Positions 50,110-58,670 of a stretch of DNA of 64,000 nucleotides are shown here, one piece after another (within the stretch, counting starts at the first letter, position 1; each line of letters opens with the position of its first letter). The notes below the pieces were generated by a model. It was not told the DNA's origin, did not search any database, and worked only from the letters and a program-made list of their open reading frames with translations. This DNA is from an uncultured Acidobacteriia bacterium (GTDB lineage: Bacteria > Acidobacteriota > Terriglobia > Bryobacterales > Bryobacteraceae). The stretch lies in contig CAINNJ010000055.1 of NCBI GenBank assembly GCA_903851195.1, positions 156,557 to 220,556 of the forward strand, given 5' to 3'. The translations under genes and the position numbers were made by a program.

Positions 50110-51687
50110 GTGAACTGCTTGATGAAATCGGTTGTCTCTGCGTTTTTGCTCTCCGCGGTGTCCTTGCCGGCATTCGCGGCCAGTTGTGAAAGCCTGGCTT
50201 CGCTGGCGCTTCCGAATGTAACGGTTTCGCTGGCGGAAGCGCGGCCAGCGGGCGAGTTCACGCCTCCCGGCGGCAAACCGGTGCCGGGTTTACCAGCGTT
50301 TTGCCGCGTGGCGGGGACGCTGAAGCCGTCCTCCGATTCCGATATCAAGTTCGAAGTCTGGCTGCCGGCGACGGGCTGGAACGGCAAGTTTCAGGGCGTG
50401 GGCAACGGCGGCTACGCCGGCGCGGTTGCCTATCCTTCTTTGATCGACGCGATCCGGAACAATTATGCGACGGCGTCCACGGACACCGGGCATCAGGACG
50501 GCGGCACGAGCGCGCGATGGGCTTTGAATCATCCGGAAAAGGTGACGGATTTCGGGTACCGGGCCATCCATGAGACGGCGGTCACGGCGAAGGCGGTAAT
50601 TGCGGCGTATTTCGGCGAAGGGCCGAAGAAATCGTATTTTAATTCGTGTTCGAACGGCGGGCGGCAGGCGCTGATGGAAGCGCAGCGGTATCCGGCTGAC
50701 TACGACGGGATCGTCGCCGGCGCTCCGGCGAATAACTGGACGCACCTGCTGTCGAGCGCGGCTTCGGGAACGAAGGCGATGCTGTCGGAACCGGCCAGTT
50801 ATCTGCCGCCCTCGAAGTTGCCGGCGATTCAGGCCGCGGTGCTGGCGCAATGCGACGGGCTGGATGGCGTGAAGGACGGCGTGATTGAGAATCCGCTGGC
50901 CTGCCGGTTCGATCCGGCGGTGCTGCAGTGCAAGGGCGCGGCGGAGACGGATGCCTGTCTTACGGTGCATCAGGTAGCGACGCTGAAGACGATGTACGGC
51001 GGGCTGAAGAATTCGAAGGGCGAGCAACTGATGCCGGGACTTTCACCGGGCGGAGAGGCCGATCCCGCGGGCTGGAAACCGTGGGTCACGGGACCCGAGC
51101 CGGAGAAATCCCAGATGTTTGCGTATGGTACGCAGTTCTTCAAAAATATTGTTTACAACGATGCGAACTGGGAGTTTAAATCGTTCGATGTGGATAAGGA
51201 TGTGAAGGTGGCCGATGAGCGCGTCGCGAAATATCTGAATTCAACGGACGCCGATCTGAGCGCGTTTGAGAAGCGCGGCGGGAAGCTGATTCTTTATCAC
51301 GGTTGGGCGGACGCGGCGATTCCGGCGGTAAACGCGATTCAGTACTACGATTCGGTGAATAAGAAATTAGGCCCGGCGAAGGCGGCGAGTTTCGTGCGGC
51401 TTTATATGGTGCCGGGTATGCAGCACTGTTCGGGCGGGGCGGGCACGAGTTCTTTCGGGCAGCTGGGGACGCCGGATGGAGATCGCTTCCATAGTCTGGA
51501 TGCGGCGCTCGAAGCGTGGGTGGAGCAGGGAAGCGCGCCTGCGGAGATTATCGCGGCGAAGCACAAGACGGGCGATCCGAAGAGTGAGGTGGTGCGAACG
51601 CGGCCTTTGTGCCCGTGGCCGATGACGGCGAAGTATAAGGGAACGGGCAGCACGGACGACGCCGCGAATTTTTCATGCGCGAAGTAA
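50110..51687 (+). CDS. Secreted tannase/feruloyl esterase-family hydrolase
   Basis: 525 aa. Signal peptide (MNCLMKSVVSAFLLSAVSLP, after the GTG) followed by the tannase family alpha/beta-hydrolase: KFQGVGNGGYAGAV, nucleophile region YFNSCSNGGRQALMEAQ, acidic LYHGWADAAIPAVNA and the His in VPGMQHCSGG. The Cys pair near the Ser and His is typical of the family (tannases, feruloyl esterases, MHETase). It cleaves aromatic acid esters from plant material. GTG 50110, seven bases after GAAAGG, is preferred over ATG 50122. Its end overlaps the convergent aminotransferase gene by 15 bases. Confidence 0.93.
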   Translation: MNCLMKSVVSAFLLSAVSLPAFAASCESLASLALPNVTVSLAEARPAGEFTPPGGKPVPGLPAFCRVAGTLKPSSDSDIKFEVWLPATGWNGKFQGVGNGGYAGAVAYPSLIDAIRNNYATASTDTGHQDGGTSARWALNHPEKVTDFGYRAIHETAVTAKAVIAAYFGEGPKKSYFNSCSNGGRQALMEAQRYPADYDGIVAGAPANNWTHLLSSAASGTKAMLSEPASYLPPSKLPAIQAAVLAQCDGLDGVKDGVIENPLACRFDPAVLQCKGAAETDACLTVHQVATLKTMYGGLKNSKGEQLMPGLSPGGEADPAGWKPWVTGPEPEKSQMFAYGTQFFKNIVYNDANWEFKSFDVDKDVKVADERVAKYLNSTDADLSAFEKRGGKLILYHGWADAAIPAVNAIQYYDSVNKKLGPAKAASFVRLYMVPGMQHCSGGAGTSSFGQLGTPDGDRFHSLDAALEAWVEQGSAPAEIIAAKHKTGDPKSEVVRTRPLCPWPMTAKYKGTGSTDDAANFSCAK

Positions 51688-52794
51688 TTCGTCTAAGACC
51701 CGCGCGATCTCATCGGGCGAAATATAGAAGTGCGGGGAGAGCCGCACCCAGCCCTGGCGGGCGGCCACGATCACTCCGGCGTCCTTCAGTTTCCGCACGA
51801 GCATAACGCTCTCCACGCCCGGTTTGCGGATCGAGACGATACCGGCCCCGGTTTCGTTCGAACGGCGTCCCAGGCATTCGCAACCGGCTGTCTGGGCACC
51901 TTCCCAAAGCTGATCCGCCAGACCCTGCACCACGGGCCGGATATTTTCAATACCGACTTCGAGCAGCAGATCGAGCGCGGCGCGCAGGCCGAAACAGCCG
52001 ATGGTGTTCAGCGTTCCGGATTCGTAGCGCCCGGCGTCCGACCGCAGCGTCATGTCGCGCGAGGCGTAATCCGCGAAGTGCGCGAAATTCGTCCAGCCGA
52101 TCTGCACGGGCTCGATAAGGTCCTGTTTTTCCTGGCGGACATAAAGCACCGCGCAGCCTTCCGGGCCAATCATCCACTTATGCGCGTCGGCGGAAAGCGC
52201 GTCGATCTTCGCGGCTTCCACATCGATGGGGAAGGCGCCCATGCCCTGGATGGCGTCCACGAAAAAGAAGCAGTTGTGGCGCGCGCAGATTTCGCCGATT
52301 TCATTGAGATTGACGCGATAGCCGTTCAGATAATTGACATAGCTGATGGCGAGCATGCGCGCGCCCTTCACAGCTTCTTCGATGCGGGAAGGTTCGTCGA
52401 AAATGGACAGCCAGCGGACCTCGACGCCGGCCGCTTCCACCTTTTTCCACGGAAAGAAATTCGCGGGGAACTCTTCTTCGAAAGCGACCATGACATCGCC
52501 GCGCTGCCAGCGCATGCCGGTTGCGACCATCGCGATGCCCTCGGAAGTGTTCTTGGTGAGGGCGATTTCGGAGGGTTTGGCGTTGATCAGTCGCGCGGTG
52601 GAGTTCCGCACGCCTTCGTAAGTCTCCATCCACGTCAGGTAGTGCAGGCTGCCGAATTCCAGAGCGTCCTGCGCCAGGTGCTGCATGGCTTCGGCGGCGC
52701 GGCGGCTCAGGGGCGAAACCGCCGCGTGGTTCAGCCAGATCAGATTTTTCGTGACGGGAAACTGCTCGCGGTATCGTTCCCAAAGCGCCTGCAT
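51673..52794 (-). CDS. Class V aminotransferase / cysteine desulfurase-like PLP enzyme
   Basis: 373 aa fold type I PLP enzyme. WLNHAAVSPLSRRAAEAM, LTKNTSEGIAMVATGM, FFVDAIQGMGAFPIDV with the cofactor Asp, and LSADAHKWMIGPEGCAVLYV with the PLP lysine (AHKW) are all present. It may be an isopenicillin-N-epimerase-like or desulfurase-like member; no active-site Cys loop typical of NifS is obvious. Its ATG shares one base with the stop of the peptide-transporter gene (TGATG), so the two form an operon. Confidence 0.9.
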   Translation of the reverse strand: MQALWERYREQFPVTKNLIWLNHAAVSPLSRRAAEAMQHLAQDALEFGSLHYLTWMETYEGVRNSTARLINAKPSEIALTKNTSEGIAMVATGMRWQRGDVMVAFEEEFPANFFPWKKVEAAGVEVRWLSIFDEPSRIEEAVKGARMLAISYVNYLNGYRVNLNEIGEICARHNCFFFVDAIQGMGAFPIDVEAAKIDALSADAHKWMIGPEGCAVLYVRQEKQDLIEPVQIGWTNFAHFADYASRDMTLRSDAGRYESGTLNTIGCFGLRAALDLLLEVGIENIRPVVQGLADQLWEGAQTAGCECLGRRSNETGAGIVSIRKPGVESVMLVRKLKDAGVIVAARQGWVRLSPHFYISPDEIARVLDELLRA

Positions 52795-54299
52795 CAGTTA
52801 ATTCCTTCGGAAAGTTTTTTCATCGGGCGGATCATGAACAGCAACACCAGGGAGAGTAAGAAACAGAAGCCGGCCACCAGTCCGAACAGAAGCGGCAGCG
52901 GAAACGACTCATACAGGGAAGCCAGCCTGCCTCCGATAAAATTCCCCACCGAGGTGGCGAGAAACCAGGTTCCCATAATGAGTCCGATGGCCCGCGCCGG
53001 GGCCAGTTTCGTCATGGCGCTCAGACCTACCGGACTCAGGCAGAGTTCACCGATGGTGTGCAGCAGGTAAGTCAGCGTAAGCCACCAGGGGCTGACATTG
53101 GTGGAATTCGCGATCGGAATCAGAACCGCGAAACCGAGCCCGGCGAAAAGCAGTCCGATGGAGAACTTCGCCGTGCTGCTGGGATTTTTCCTGCCGAGTT
53201 TCACCCAGAGCCACGCGAAGAACGGAGCCAGGCCAAAAACCATGAACATGGAATTGAAACTCTGGTAGTAGCTGGCGAGGAAGTGCCCGTTTTCGCCGAG
53301 GGCCTTGACATCCCACGCCCGCAGATTCGTGTTGCGTTCGGCGAAAAGATTCAGCGTGGAGCCGGCCTGCTCGAAGGCCGACCAGAACAGGCTGGCCGCC
53401 AGGAACAGAACAAGAATCACCCAGAAGCGGCTTCGTTCCTGCCGCGAATACTCTTTCGATGTCAGCAGCCAGCCGAAGAACACGACGACCACCAGCAGCA
53501 GCGCGGTGCCGAAAACGTCGGAAATTCTTTCCGCGGTCACGTTCAGAATGCCGGATACGGAAAGCGCGATGGTCAGCAGGATCAGCGCGGCGGAGCCGAT
53601 CAGCACCTTCTTAAACAGCAGGCGGTCCTGCGCGGTGCCGACGTTCGTCAGCCCGATCTGTCCCAGATATTTTCCGCTTAGCGCGTACTGCGCGACGCCG
53701 AAAGCCATGCCGATGCCCGCGGCGAGGAACCCGTTTCGCCAGTGGGTCTCTCCGGCGAGGAAACCGCAGACCAGCGGCGCCACGAGCGCACCGATGTTGA
53801 TTCCCATGTAAAAGATGGAGAAAGCCCCGTCGCGCCGCGCGTCCTCTTTGCTGTAAAGGTTGCCGACCATGGTGCTGACGTTCGGTTTCAGCAGGCCCGT
53901 GCCGGCGGCGATGGTGGCGAGGCCCAAATAAAACGGGACCATACCTGGCGTGGCCATGCAGAACTCACCGATGGTGATGCAGATGCCGCCGTAGAGCACG
54001 GCGCGGCGCTGGCCCATGATGCGGTCCGCGATCCAGCCGCCCGGCAGCGCCGCCAGGTAGGCGATGGCGGTGTAGAGGCCGTAGATCGCGCCGGCCTTCG
54101 AAGTGGGAAAGCCCAGGCCGCCCTTTGCGACCGGGGCCACCATGAAAAGGATGAGCAACGCCCGCATGCCGTAGTAACTGGAGCGCTCCCACATTTCGGT
54201 GAAAAAGAGCGTCGAGAGGCCGCGCGGATGACCGAAAAACGACCGGTCCCAGCGCGCGTTGGAGGGGTCGGCCTGAAGGGTGGACGAAGTGTCTGGCAT
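52794..54299 (-). CDS. POT/PTR2-family proton-coupled peptide transporter
   Basis: 501 aa, about 14 TM segments. The ExxER-type proton motif occurs as FFTEMWERSSYYGMRALL. The PTR2 signature region is GAFSIFYMGINIGALVAPL. C-terminal ELCLSPVGLSAMTKLAPAR and MGTWFLATSVGNFIGG are also typical of DtpT-like transporters. It imports di- and tripeptides with protons. ATG 54299 (MPDTSSTLQ) is chosen, dropping a 26-residue extension from a longer open frame. Divergent from the YkgJ-like gene at 54370. Confidence 0.94.
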   Translation of the reverse strand: MPDTSSTLQADPSNARWDRSFFGHPRGLSTLFFTEMWERSSYYGMRALLILFMVAPVAKGGLGFPTSKAGAIYGLYTAIAYLAALPGGWIADRIMGQRRAVLYGGICITIGEFCMATPGMVPFYLGLATIAAGTGLLKPNVSTMVGNLYSKEDARRDGAFSIFYMGINIGALVAPLVCGFLAGETHWRNGFLAAGIGMAFGVAQYALSGKYLGQIGLTNVGTAQDRLLFKKVLIGSAALILLTIALSVSGILNVTAERISDVFGTALLLVVVVFFGWLLTSKEYSRQERSRFWVILVLFLAASLFWSAFEQAGSTLNLFAERNTNLRAWDVKALGENGHFLASYYQSFNSMFMVFGLAPFFAWLWVKLGRKNPSSTAKFSIGLLFAGLGFAVLIPIANSTNVSPWWLTLTYLLHTIGELCLSPVGLSAMTKLAPARAIGLIMGTWFLATSVGNFIGGRLASLYESFPLPLLFGLVAGFCFLLSLVLLFMIRPMKKLSEGIN

Positions 54300-54369
54300 C
54301 GGTGCTGTGAAACATTCTCTCAGTTGACTGGTGTTCGCCGCCGGGCGCGGTTCGGTACCCTGAAAGGTA

Positions 54370-54894
54370 GTGATCACCGATCTGGTTCAGATTCAGCGTC
54401 TGGGCGAAAAGAAACTGAAGGAGAACGAGCTTTTCCGGCGCCATATGAAGGCGCACTACTTTCCGGAGCGGCAGTTCCGGCATGTGGCGGAGGAGATCGA
54501 GGACAAGATCGATTGCCGGGCGTGCGCGAACTGCTGTAAGGTGGCGGAAACGAATATCTCGGAGCGCGACGTCGAGAAACTGGCGCGGTTTCTCCGGATT
54601 ACGCCGAAGCAGTTCATTGCCGAGTACACCACGATGTCGGTGCAGGAAGAAGAGGAGGAGGAACTGATCCTGCGTCGGACCGACGCCGGGTGCATCTTCC
54701 TCGACGGAAACGACTGCAGCATCTACGAGGCGCGGCCGGACACGTGCAGCAATTTTCCGCATCTGATCCGCGGCGCCGGTTCCATCCAGAGCCGGATGTG
54801 GCAGATGATCGACCGGGCGACTTATTGCCCGATCGTTTATAACTCCCTCGAAAAATACAAGGAAATTGTCGGATTCAAGGCGCCGAAATCATGA
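54370..54894 (+). CDS. YkgJ-type Cys-rich (zinc/iron-chelating) protein
   Basis: 174 aa from a GTG. The Cys pattern CRACANCCKV and, further on, GCIFLDGNDCSIYEARPDTC match the CxxCxxCC...C...C family (PF03692), thought to bind zinc or an Fe-S cluster. A Glu run (EEEEEEL) separates the two halves. The last codons overlap the start of the DUF169 gene (ATGA). Function not established. Confidence 0.88.
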   Translation: MITDLVQIQRLGEKKLKENELFRRHMKAHYFPERQFRHVAEEIEDKIDCRACANCCKVAETNISERDVEKLARFLRITPKQFIAEYTTMSVQEEEEEELILRRTDAGCIFLDGNDCSIYEARPDTCSNFPHLIRGAGSIQSRMWQMIDRATYCPIVYNSLEKYKEIVGFKAPKS

Positions 54895-55589
54895 ATATTG
54901 AACTGCGGCAACAACTCGGGCTGACGAAACAGCCCGTCGCCATCGGCTTTCTGGAGAAGGCTCCTGAGGGCCTTGAAGCGTGGCAGGGCGGCGCCGTGCC
55001 GGCCGGGTGTTCGTTCTGGCGCGCGGCCTGGGAAGGCAAGAGTTTTTATACCGTCGCTGCCGATCATTACAACTGCGCGGTGGGCGCGTACACGCATGCG
55101 ATTTCCGTGCCGGCCGAGCGCGGCAATGTTTTGATGGACACCATCGGTTTTATGGTCGGCAGCGGCTATCTGCGGATGGCGGAGGTGCCGGGAATTCCGG
55201 TGTTGCCCTCGACGCCCGCCTTCGTGGCCTACGCACCGGCCGGGCAGGCCGGTTTTGCGCCGGATGTGGTCTTGGTGGCCGCGAAACCGGCCTCCGCGAT
55301 GCTGCTGTATGAAGCGGCGGTGCTGGCCGGGGCGGGCGATGCGCTGACGCAGACGCTGGGACGTCCAGGTTGCGCGGTGCTGCCTTTGGCGCTGAAGACC
55401 GGCGTTTCGGCGGTCTCGTTCGGGTGTAAGGGGAATCGCACGTTTACCGGTTTGCCGGAAGAGGAGTTGTATCTGGCGATTCCGGGTGCGAAGTGGGAGG
55501 CCGTGGTCGCGGCGGCGGCCGGGATTGTGGCCGCGAACGGCACGATGGAAGCGCATTACAAGGCGCATCAGGCGGCTGTGCAGGGATAA
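54891..55589 (+). CDS. DUF169-family protein
   Basis: 232 aa: LTKQPVAIGFLEKAPEGLE, a Cys (PAGCSFWRAAWEGKSFYTVA), DHYNCAVGAYTHAI, MLLYEAAVLAGAG, GRPGCAVLPLALKTG and SFGCKGNRTFTGLPEEELY. This conserved set, with several Cys, is that of DUF169 proteins, often found near metal or redox genes and of unknown function. Translationally coupled to the Cys-rich gene before it, which supports a shared metal- or cluster-related task. Confidence 0.9.
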   Translation: MNIELRQQLGLTKQPVAIGFLEKAPEGLEAWQGGAVPAGCSFWRAAWEGKSFYTVAADHYNCAVGAYTHAISVPAERGNVLMDTIGFMVGSGYLRMAEVPGIPVLPSTPAFVAYAPAGQAGFAPDVVLVAAKPASAMLLYEAAVLAGAGDALTQTLGRPGCAVLPLALKTGVSAVSFGCKGNRTFTGLPEEELYLAIPGAKWEAVVAAAAGIVAANGTMEAHYKAHQAAVQG

Positions 55590-55599
55590 AGGACGGGCA

Positions 55600-55809
55600 A
55601 TGGGCCGTTATCTGATCGGCGCGGGGTTACTGTTGGTGGCGGCTGGCGTGGTGGTGATTCTGGGGGAACGGGTTGGCATCCGGCTGGGCCGTCTGCCCGG
55701 GGATATCCGGATTGAAGGAAAGAGCGGCGGATTCTATTTTCCGGTCGTGACGTGTGTTTTGATCAGCGTGGTGTTGTCGCTGATTTCCTGGCTGTTCCGG
55801 TCGCGCTGA
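55600..55809 (+). CDS. DUF2905 small membrane protein
   Basis: 69 aa: MGRYLIGAGLLLVAAGVVVI, then GIRLGRLPGDIRIEGKSGGF and a second TM segment (FPVVTCVLISVVLSLISWLF). This two-helix layout with the loop LGRLPGDI is the DUF2905 family. Eleven bases after the DUF169 gene on the same strand. Function unknown. Confidence 0.9.
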   Translation: MGRYLIGAGLLLVAAGVVVILGERVGIRLGRLPGDIRIEGKSGGFYFPVVTCVLISVVLSLISWLFRSR

Positions 55810-55825
55810 GTGATACCATTTTGAT

Positions 55826-56005
55826 GTGAAGCTTCATCCCGAGTCCCGGCATGATCTGAACTCACCCGAGGCGGTCGAGCTCTTTCGTAAAGCTGCCAAA
55901 GCGTTCACGGTGCGGGCTGTGAAGTCCCAGGTGAGCGCGCGAAAAGTACTCGTGGACGAGGGTATCTGCACGAAGTCCGGAAAGCTAACAAAACGATATA
56001 GCTGA
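55826..56005 (+). CDS. Small basic hypothetical protein
   Basis: 59 aa from a GTG at 55826: VKLHPESRHDLNSPEAVEL, FRKAAKAFTVRAVKSQVSA, then RKVLVDEGICTKSGKLTKRY. The composition (helix-forming, Lys-rich, ending TKSGKLTKRY) is that of a real small protein. Similar small proteins occur in many genomes without a known role. It starts 16 bases after the DUF2905 stop on the same strand. No clear Shine-Dalgarno. The ORF on the other strand over this spot is a shadow. The 119 bases that follow (56006-56124) hold nothing I can support. Confidence 0.6.
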   Translation: MKLHPESRHDLNSPEAVELFRKAAKAFTVRAVKSQVSARKVLVDEGICTKSGKLTKRYS

Positions 56006-56124
56006 TCCTCTTGCACAGATTATCGTCGTCGTTCGTTCTCGGATATCACGGCGGTGACGAACTCAGCTCGGGAACGGCCCGAATTGAGTCCGAAAGCTAA
56101 TCCTGTGGCCCGACCGCGACCGGT

Positions 56125-56709
56125 TTAACGCACCCGCCCGATCTTATCCAGCGGCCAGTAAACAAAAACCGCTTTCCCGTAAATATCCGAACGGCCCACG
56201 AATCCCCACATCCGGCTGTCGTTCGACGACGTCCGGTGGTCGCCGAGCACGAAATACTGACCTTCCTGCACGCGCTGTTTCGGCAATGAAATGTGGTCGC
56301 GGTACTCGTCGGGAACGTACGGCTCCTCAATCTTCTGGTTATTCACGAAAACCCGCCCGTCGTCGATCTCCACCCAGTCGCCCGGGATGCCGATCACGCG
56401 CTTGATGTACGACTGGCTGCGGTCCAGCGGGAAGTGAAAAACCACCAGATCGCTGCGGCTGATGGCGCCGACACCGAATTTGTACTCGTATTTATTGATG
56501 AAAATACGTTCCTGATCGTTCAGGCCCGGCATCATGCTGGTGCCCTCCACCTTGACCGGCTGGTAGATAAACACGATCAGGAAGACGGCGAGCACGACGG
56601 AAATCACAATATCGCGCAGCAGGGAAAACGGGTTGAGCCCCGGGGCGGACGCGGATTCGGGCCCGGGAGCCGGGATCGGTTCTGAGGCGGGAGGCAGCGG
56701 TTCTTCCAT
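56125..56709 (-). CDS. lepB: Signal peptidase I
   Basis: 194 aa. A Pro/Glu-rich cytoplasmic N-terminus is followed by one TM helix (IVISVVLAVFLIVFIYQPV) and the S26 catalytic domain. It has the Ser of VEGTSMMPGL, the Lys of SYIKRVIGIPGDW and the box E motif YFVLGDHRTSSNDSR. It cleaves signal peptides on the outer side of the inner membrane. The N-terminal MEEPLPPASEPIPAPGPES stretch is low complexity. Confidence 0.95.
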   Translation of the reverse strand: MEEPLPPASEPIPAPGPESASAPGLNPFSLLRDIVISVVLAVFLIVFIYQPVKVEGTSMMPGLNDQERIFINKYEYKFGVGAISRSDLVVFHFPLDRSQSYIKRVIGIPGDWVEIDDGRVFVNNQKIEEPYVPDEYRDHISLPKQRVQEGQYFVLGDHRTSSNDSRMWGFVGRSDIYGKAVFVYWPLDKIGRVR

Positions 56710-56776
56710 ACTTCCGAAATACTCAGCTTTATCTTATCTGACGCACGATAGACTCACTGGTGAGGATTTGAGCCCC

Positions 56777-57199
56777 ATGAAAGTTTCCCGACGCGACCTT
56801 TCCCTGCTGCTGCCCGCGCTCGCCGCGGCGCCGGCTGCCGCGCAGGACAAAAAGATGCTGACCACCAAAATTTTCAAGTACGAAGACCTGCCCGTGAAAC
56901 CGAATGGCCAGAACAAGGGCCGGGCCGTGTTCGATTGGGAAACGCACGCCGGGTCGCCGGTGGAACTGCATATGACCGAACTGGGACCCGGCCAGGCGCC
57001 GCATCCGCCGCACCAGCATGTGCACGAAGAAGTCCTGATGCTGCGCCGGGGCGTGCTGGATGTCACGGTGATGGGCAAAACGTCGCAACTGACGCCGGGC
57101 TCGGTGATCTACGTCGGGTCGAACGAACTGCACGGCTGGAAGAACCCCGGGCCGGAGCCCTGCGAATACTTCGTGATTGCGCTGGGCAAGAAGGGTTAA
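56777..57199 (+). CDS. Exported cupin protein
   Basis: 140 aa. A twin-arginine-like signal (KVSRRDLSLLLPALAAAPAA) is followed by a cupin: motif 1 APHPPHQHVHEEVLMLRRG and motif 2 PGSVIYVGSNELHGWKN, with full His/His/Glu/His metal ligands. Probably a periplasmic metal-dependent binding protein or isomerase. ATG 56777 is chosen; the longer frame upstream is antisense to lepB. Its last four bases overlap the stop of the convergent LysR gene. Confidence 0.88.
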   Translation: MKVSRRDLSLLLPALAAAPAAAQDKKMLTTKIFKYEDLPVKPNGQNKGRAVFDWETHAGSPVELHMTELGPGQAPHPPHQHVHEEVLMLRRGVLDVTVMGKTSQLTPGSVIYVGSNELHGWKNPGPEPCEYFVIALGKKG

Positions 57200-58098
57200 C
57201 GCCGCGACCGGAAAATCGCTCTCGCGAGCGTGTTGAAGCCTTCCACCAGCGGTCCCGGCGTTTCCGCCCGGCAGGCCAGATCGATGCTGGTCAGCCCGCC
57301 CGCCGGCAGAAGCTTGCGGCAGACCACGCCCGAATCGCGGATCTTCTCCACCGAGGCCGGCGCGATGGTCACGCCCAGCCCGGCGCCCACCAGGCGCAGG
57401 ATGGTGAGCCATTGCGGGGCTTCCTGCACCACGTTGGGCAGGAAGCCCTGCTTTTCGCAGATCCGCATCGTTTTCTCCCACGCGTGGCTGCCCATGGAGC
57501 GGGCGAAGAACACGAACGGCTCGTCCCGCAGGCTTTTTACCGGAACGCCGGGGCTGCGCGCCAGCGCGTGGCCCTTCGGTACCACGGCGACGAACGGTTC
57601 CTTCACGACGGACTCGATCTGCAGGTCGCCGGAGGGGTCGGTATCGCGCGCGAAGCCCGTATCGACGGAGCCTTCGCGGATCGCTTCGATGAGTTTCGCG
57701 GTGTAGAGTTCGCGCAGGCGCAGTTGCACGCGCGGATACTGCTGCCGGTAGCGGCCCAGCACCTCCGGCAGCGCGGTCAGCATGGCCGAACCCGCGAAGC
57801 CGATGGTCAGTGTTCCCACTTCGCCGCGCGCCACGCTGCGCACCGCTTCGAGGTCGTCGCCGACGCGCGCCAGCGTGCGCCGGGCTCTTTCCAGCAGGGC
57901 TGCGCCCGCGGGCGTGAGTTGCACCGACCGCGAGGACCGCAGGAACAGGGCATACCCGATCTCCTCTTCGAGCCTGCGGATCTGCTGCGAGAGCGGCGGC
58001 TGGGCCATGTGCAGGCGCCTCGCCGCATTTCCGAAATGCAGTTCTTCCGCGACGGCCACGAAGTAGCGCAAATGCCGGAGTTCAACCGATGCTTCCAT
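57196..58098 (-). CDS. LysR-family transcriptional regulator
   Basis: 300 aa, standard LysR layout of the CatR/BenM-like group: MEASVELRHLRYFVAVAEEL, LHMAQPPLSQQIRRLEEEIG as the HTH, SVQLTPAGAALLERARRTL, and an effector domain with GEVGTLTIGFAGSAMLTALP and DTGFARDTDPSGDLQ. Divergent from the acetyltransferase gene, with a 9-bp inverted repeat between them. It probably represses itself and regulates that neighbour; the inducer is unknown. Confidence 0.93.
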   Translation of the reverse strand: MEASVELRHLRYFVAVAEELHFGNAARRLHMAQPPLSQQIRRLEEEIGYALFLRSSRSVQLTPAGAALLERARRTLARVGDDLEAVRSVARGEVGTLTIGFAGSAMLTALPEVLGRYRQQYPRVQLRLRELYTAKLIEAIREGSVDTGFARDTDPSGDLQIESVVKEPFVAVVPKGHALARSPGVPVKSLRDEPFVFFARSMGSHAWEKTMRICEKQGFLPNVVQEAPQWLTILRLVGAGLGVTIAPASVEKIRDSGVVCRKLLPAGGLTSIDLACRAETPGPLVEGFNTLARAIFRSRR

Positions 58099-58102
58099 AT
58101 CG

Positions 58103-58142
58103 AAAACGTCCTGATCCGTTCTAACAATATATTGGACGTTTT
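58103..58142. promoter_or_regulatory. Inverted repeat between divergent LysR and GNAT genes
   Basis: AAAACGTCC (58103-58111) and GGACGTTTT (58134-58142) are perfectly complementary 9-bp arms with 22 bases between. The element lies in the 71-base intergenic region, right next to the LysR start. A LysR operator is the likeliest role, although the usual T-N11-A core is not evident. Confidence 0.55.
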
Positions 58143-58169
58143 AATCGCTTCACGTCTACAGTGGAAGAT

Positions 58170-58661
58170 ATGGAAACGACGGCCACCCCCGCGATCACTT
58201 TTCGCCGCTTTGAACCGGGCGACGAGATCGCCTTCCGTGAGCTGAACGAAGTCTGGATCGTGCGGCATTTCACGCTGGAGGAACCGGACCGCAAGGTGCT
58301 CGGCGACCCTGCCAACTGCATTCTGAAGCCGGGCGGCGAGATCCTGATGGCGACGAAAGACGGACGTTCCATCGGGTGTTGCGCGCTGCTCTATATGGAG
58401 CCGGGCGTGTATGAGGTCGGGAAGATGACGGTCCACCAGGATTTCCGCGGGCTCGGCATCGGCAAACAACTGCTCGATGCGGTCATCGGCCTCGCGAAGC
58501 AGCGCGGCGCGACGAAGCTGTTTCTGGAATCGAACTCGAAACTGCAGGACGCCGTGCACCTGTATGAGGCGGCGGGATTCCGGCATCTGCCGCCGGAACG
58601 CGTGCACCCTTCACCGTACGCGCGCTCGAACGTTCACATGGAACTGCTGCTGAGTGAGTAG
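58170..58661 (+). CDS. GNAT-family N-acetyltransferase
   Basis: 163 aa: ITFRRFEPGDEIAFRELNEV, GCCALLYMEPGVYEVGKMTV, the acetyl-CoA loop HQDFRGLGIGKQLLDAV, and the C-terminal VHLYEAAGFRHLP. The RGLGIG pyrophosphate-binding motif is intact. It acetylates an unknown amine. ATG 58170 is used, with a GTG nine bases earlier as an alternative. Divergent from the LysR gene. Confidence 0.92.
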   Translation: METTATPAITFRRFEPGDEIAFRELNEVWIVRHFTLEEPDRKVLGDPANCILKPGGEILMATKDGRSIGCCALLYMEPGVYEVGKMTVHQDFRGLGIGKQLLDAVIGLAKQRGATKLFLESNSKLQDAVHLYEAAGFRHLPPERVHPSPYARSNVHMELLLSE

Positions 58662-58670
58662 GGCGGGGAA

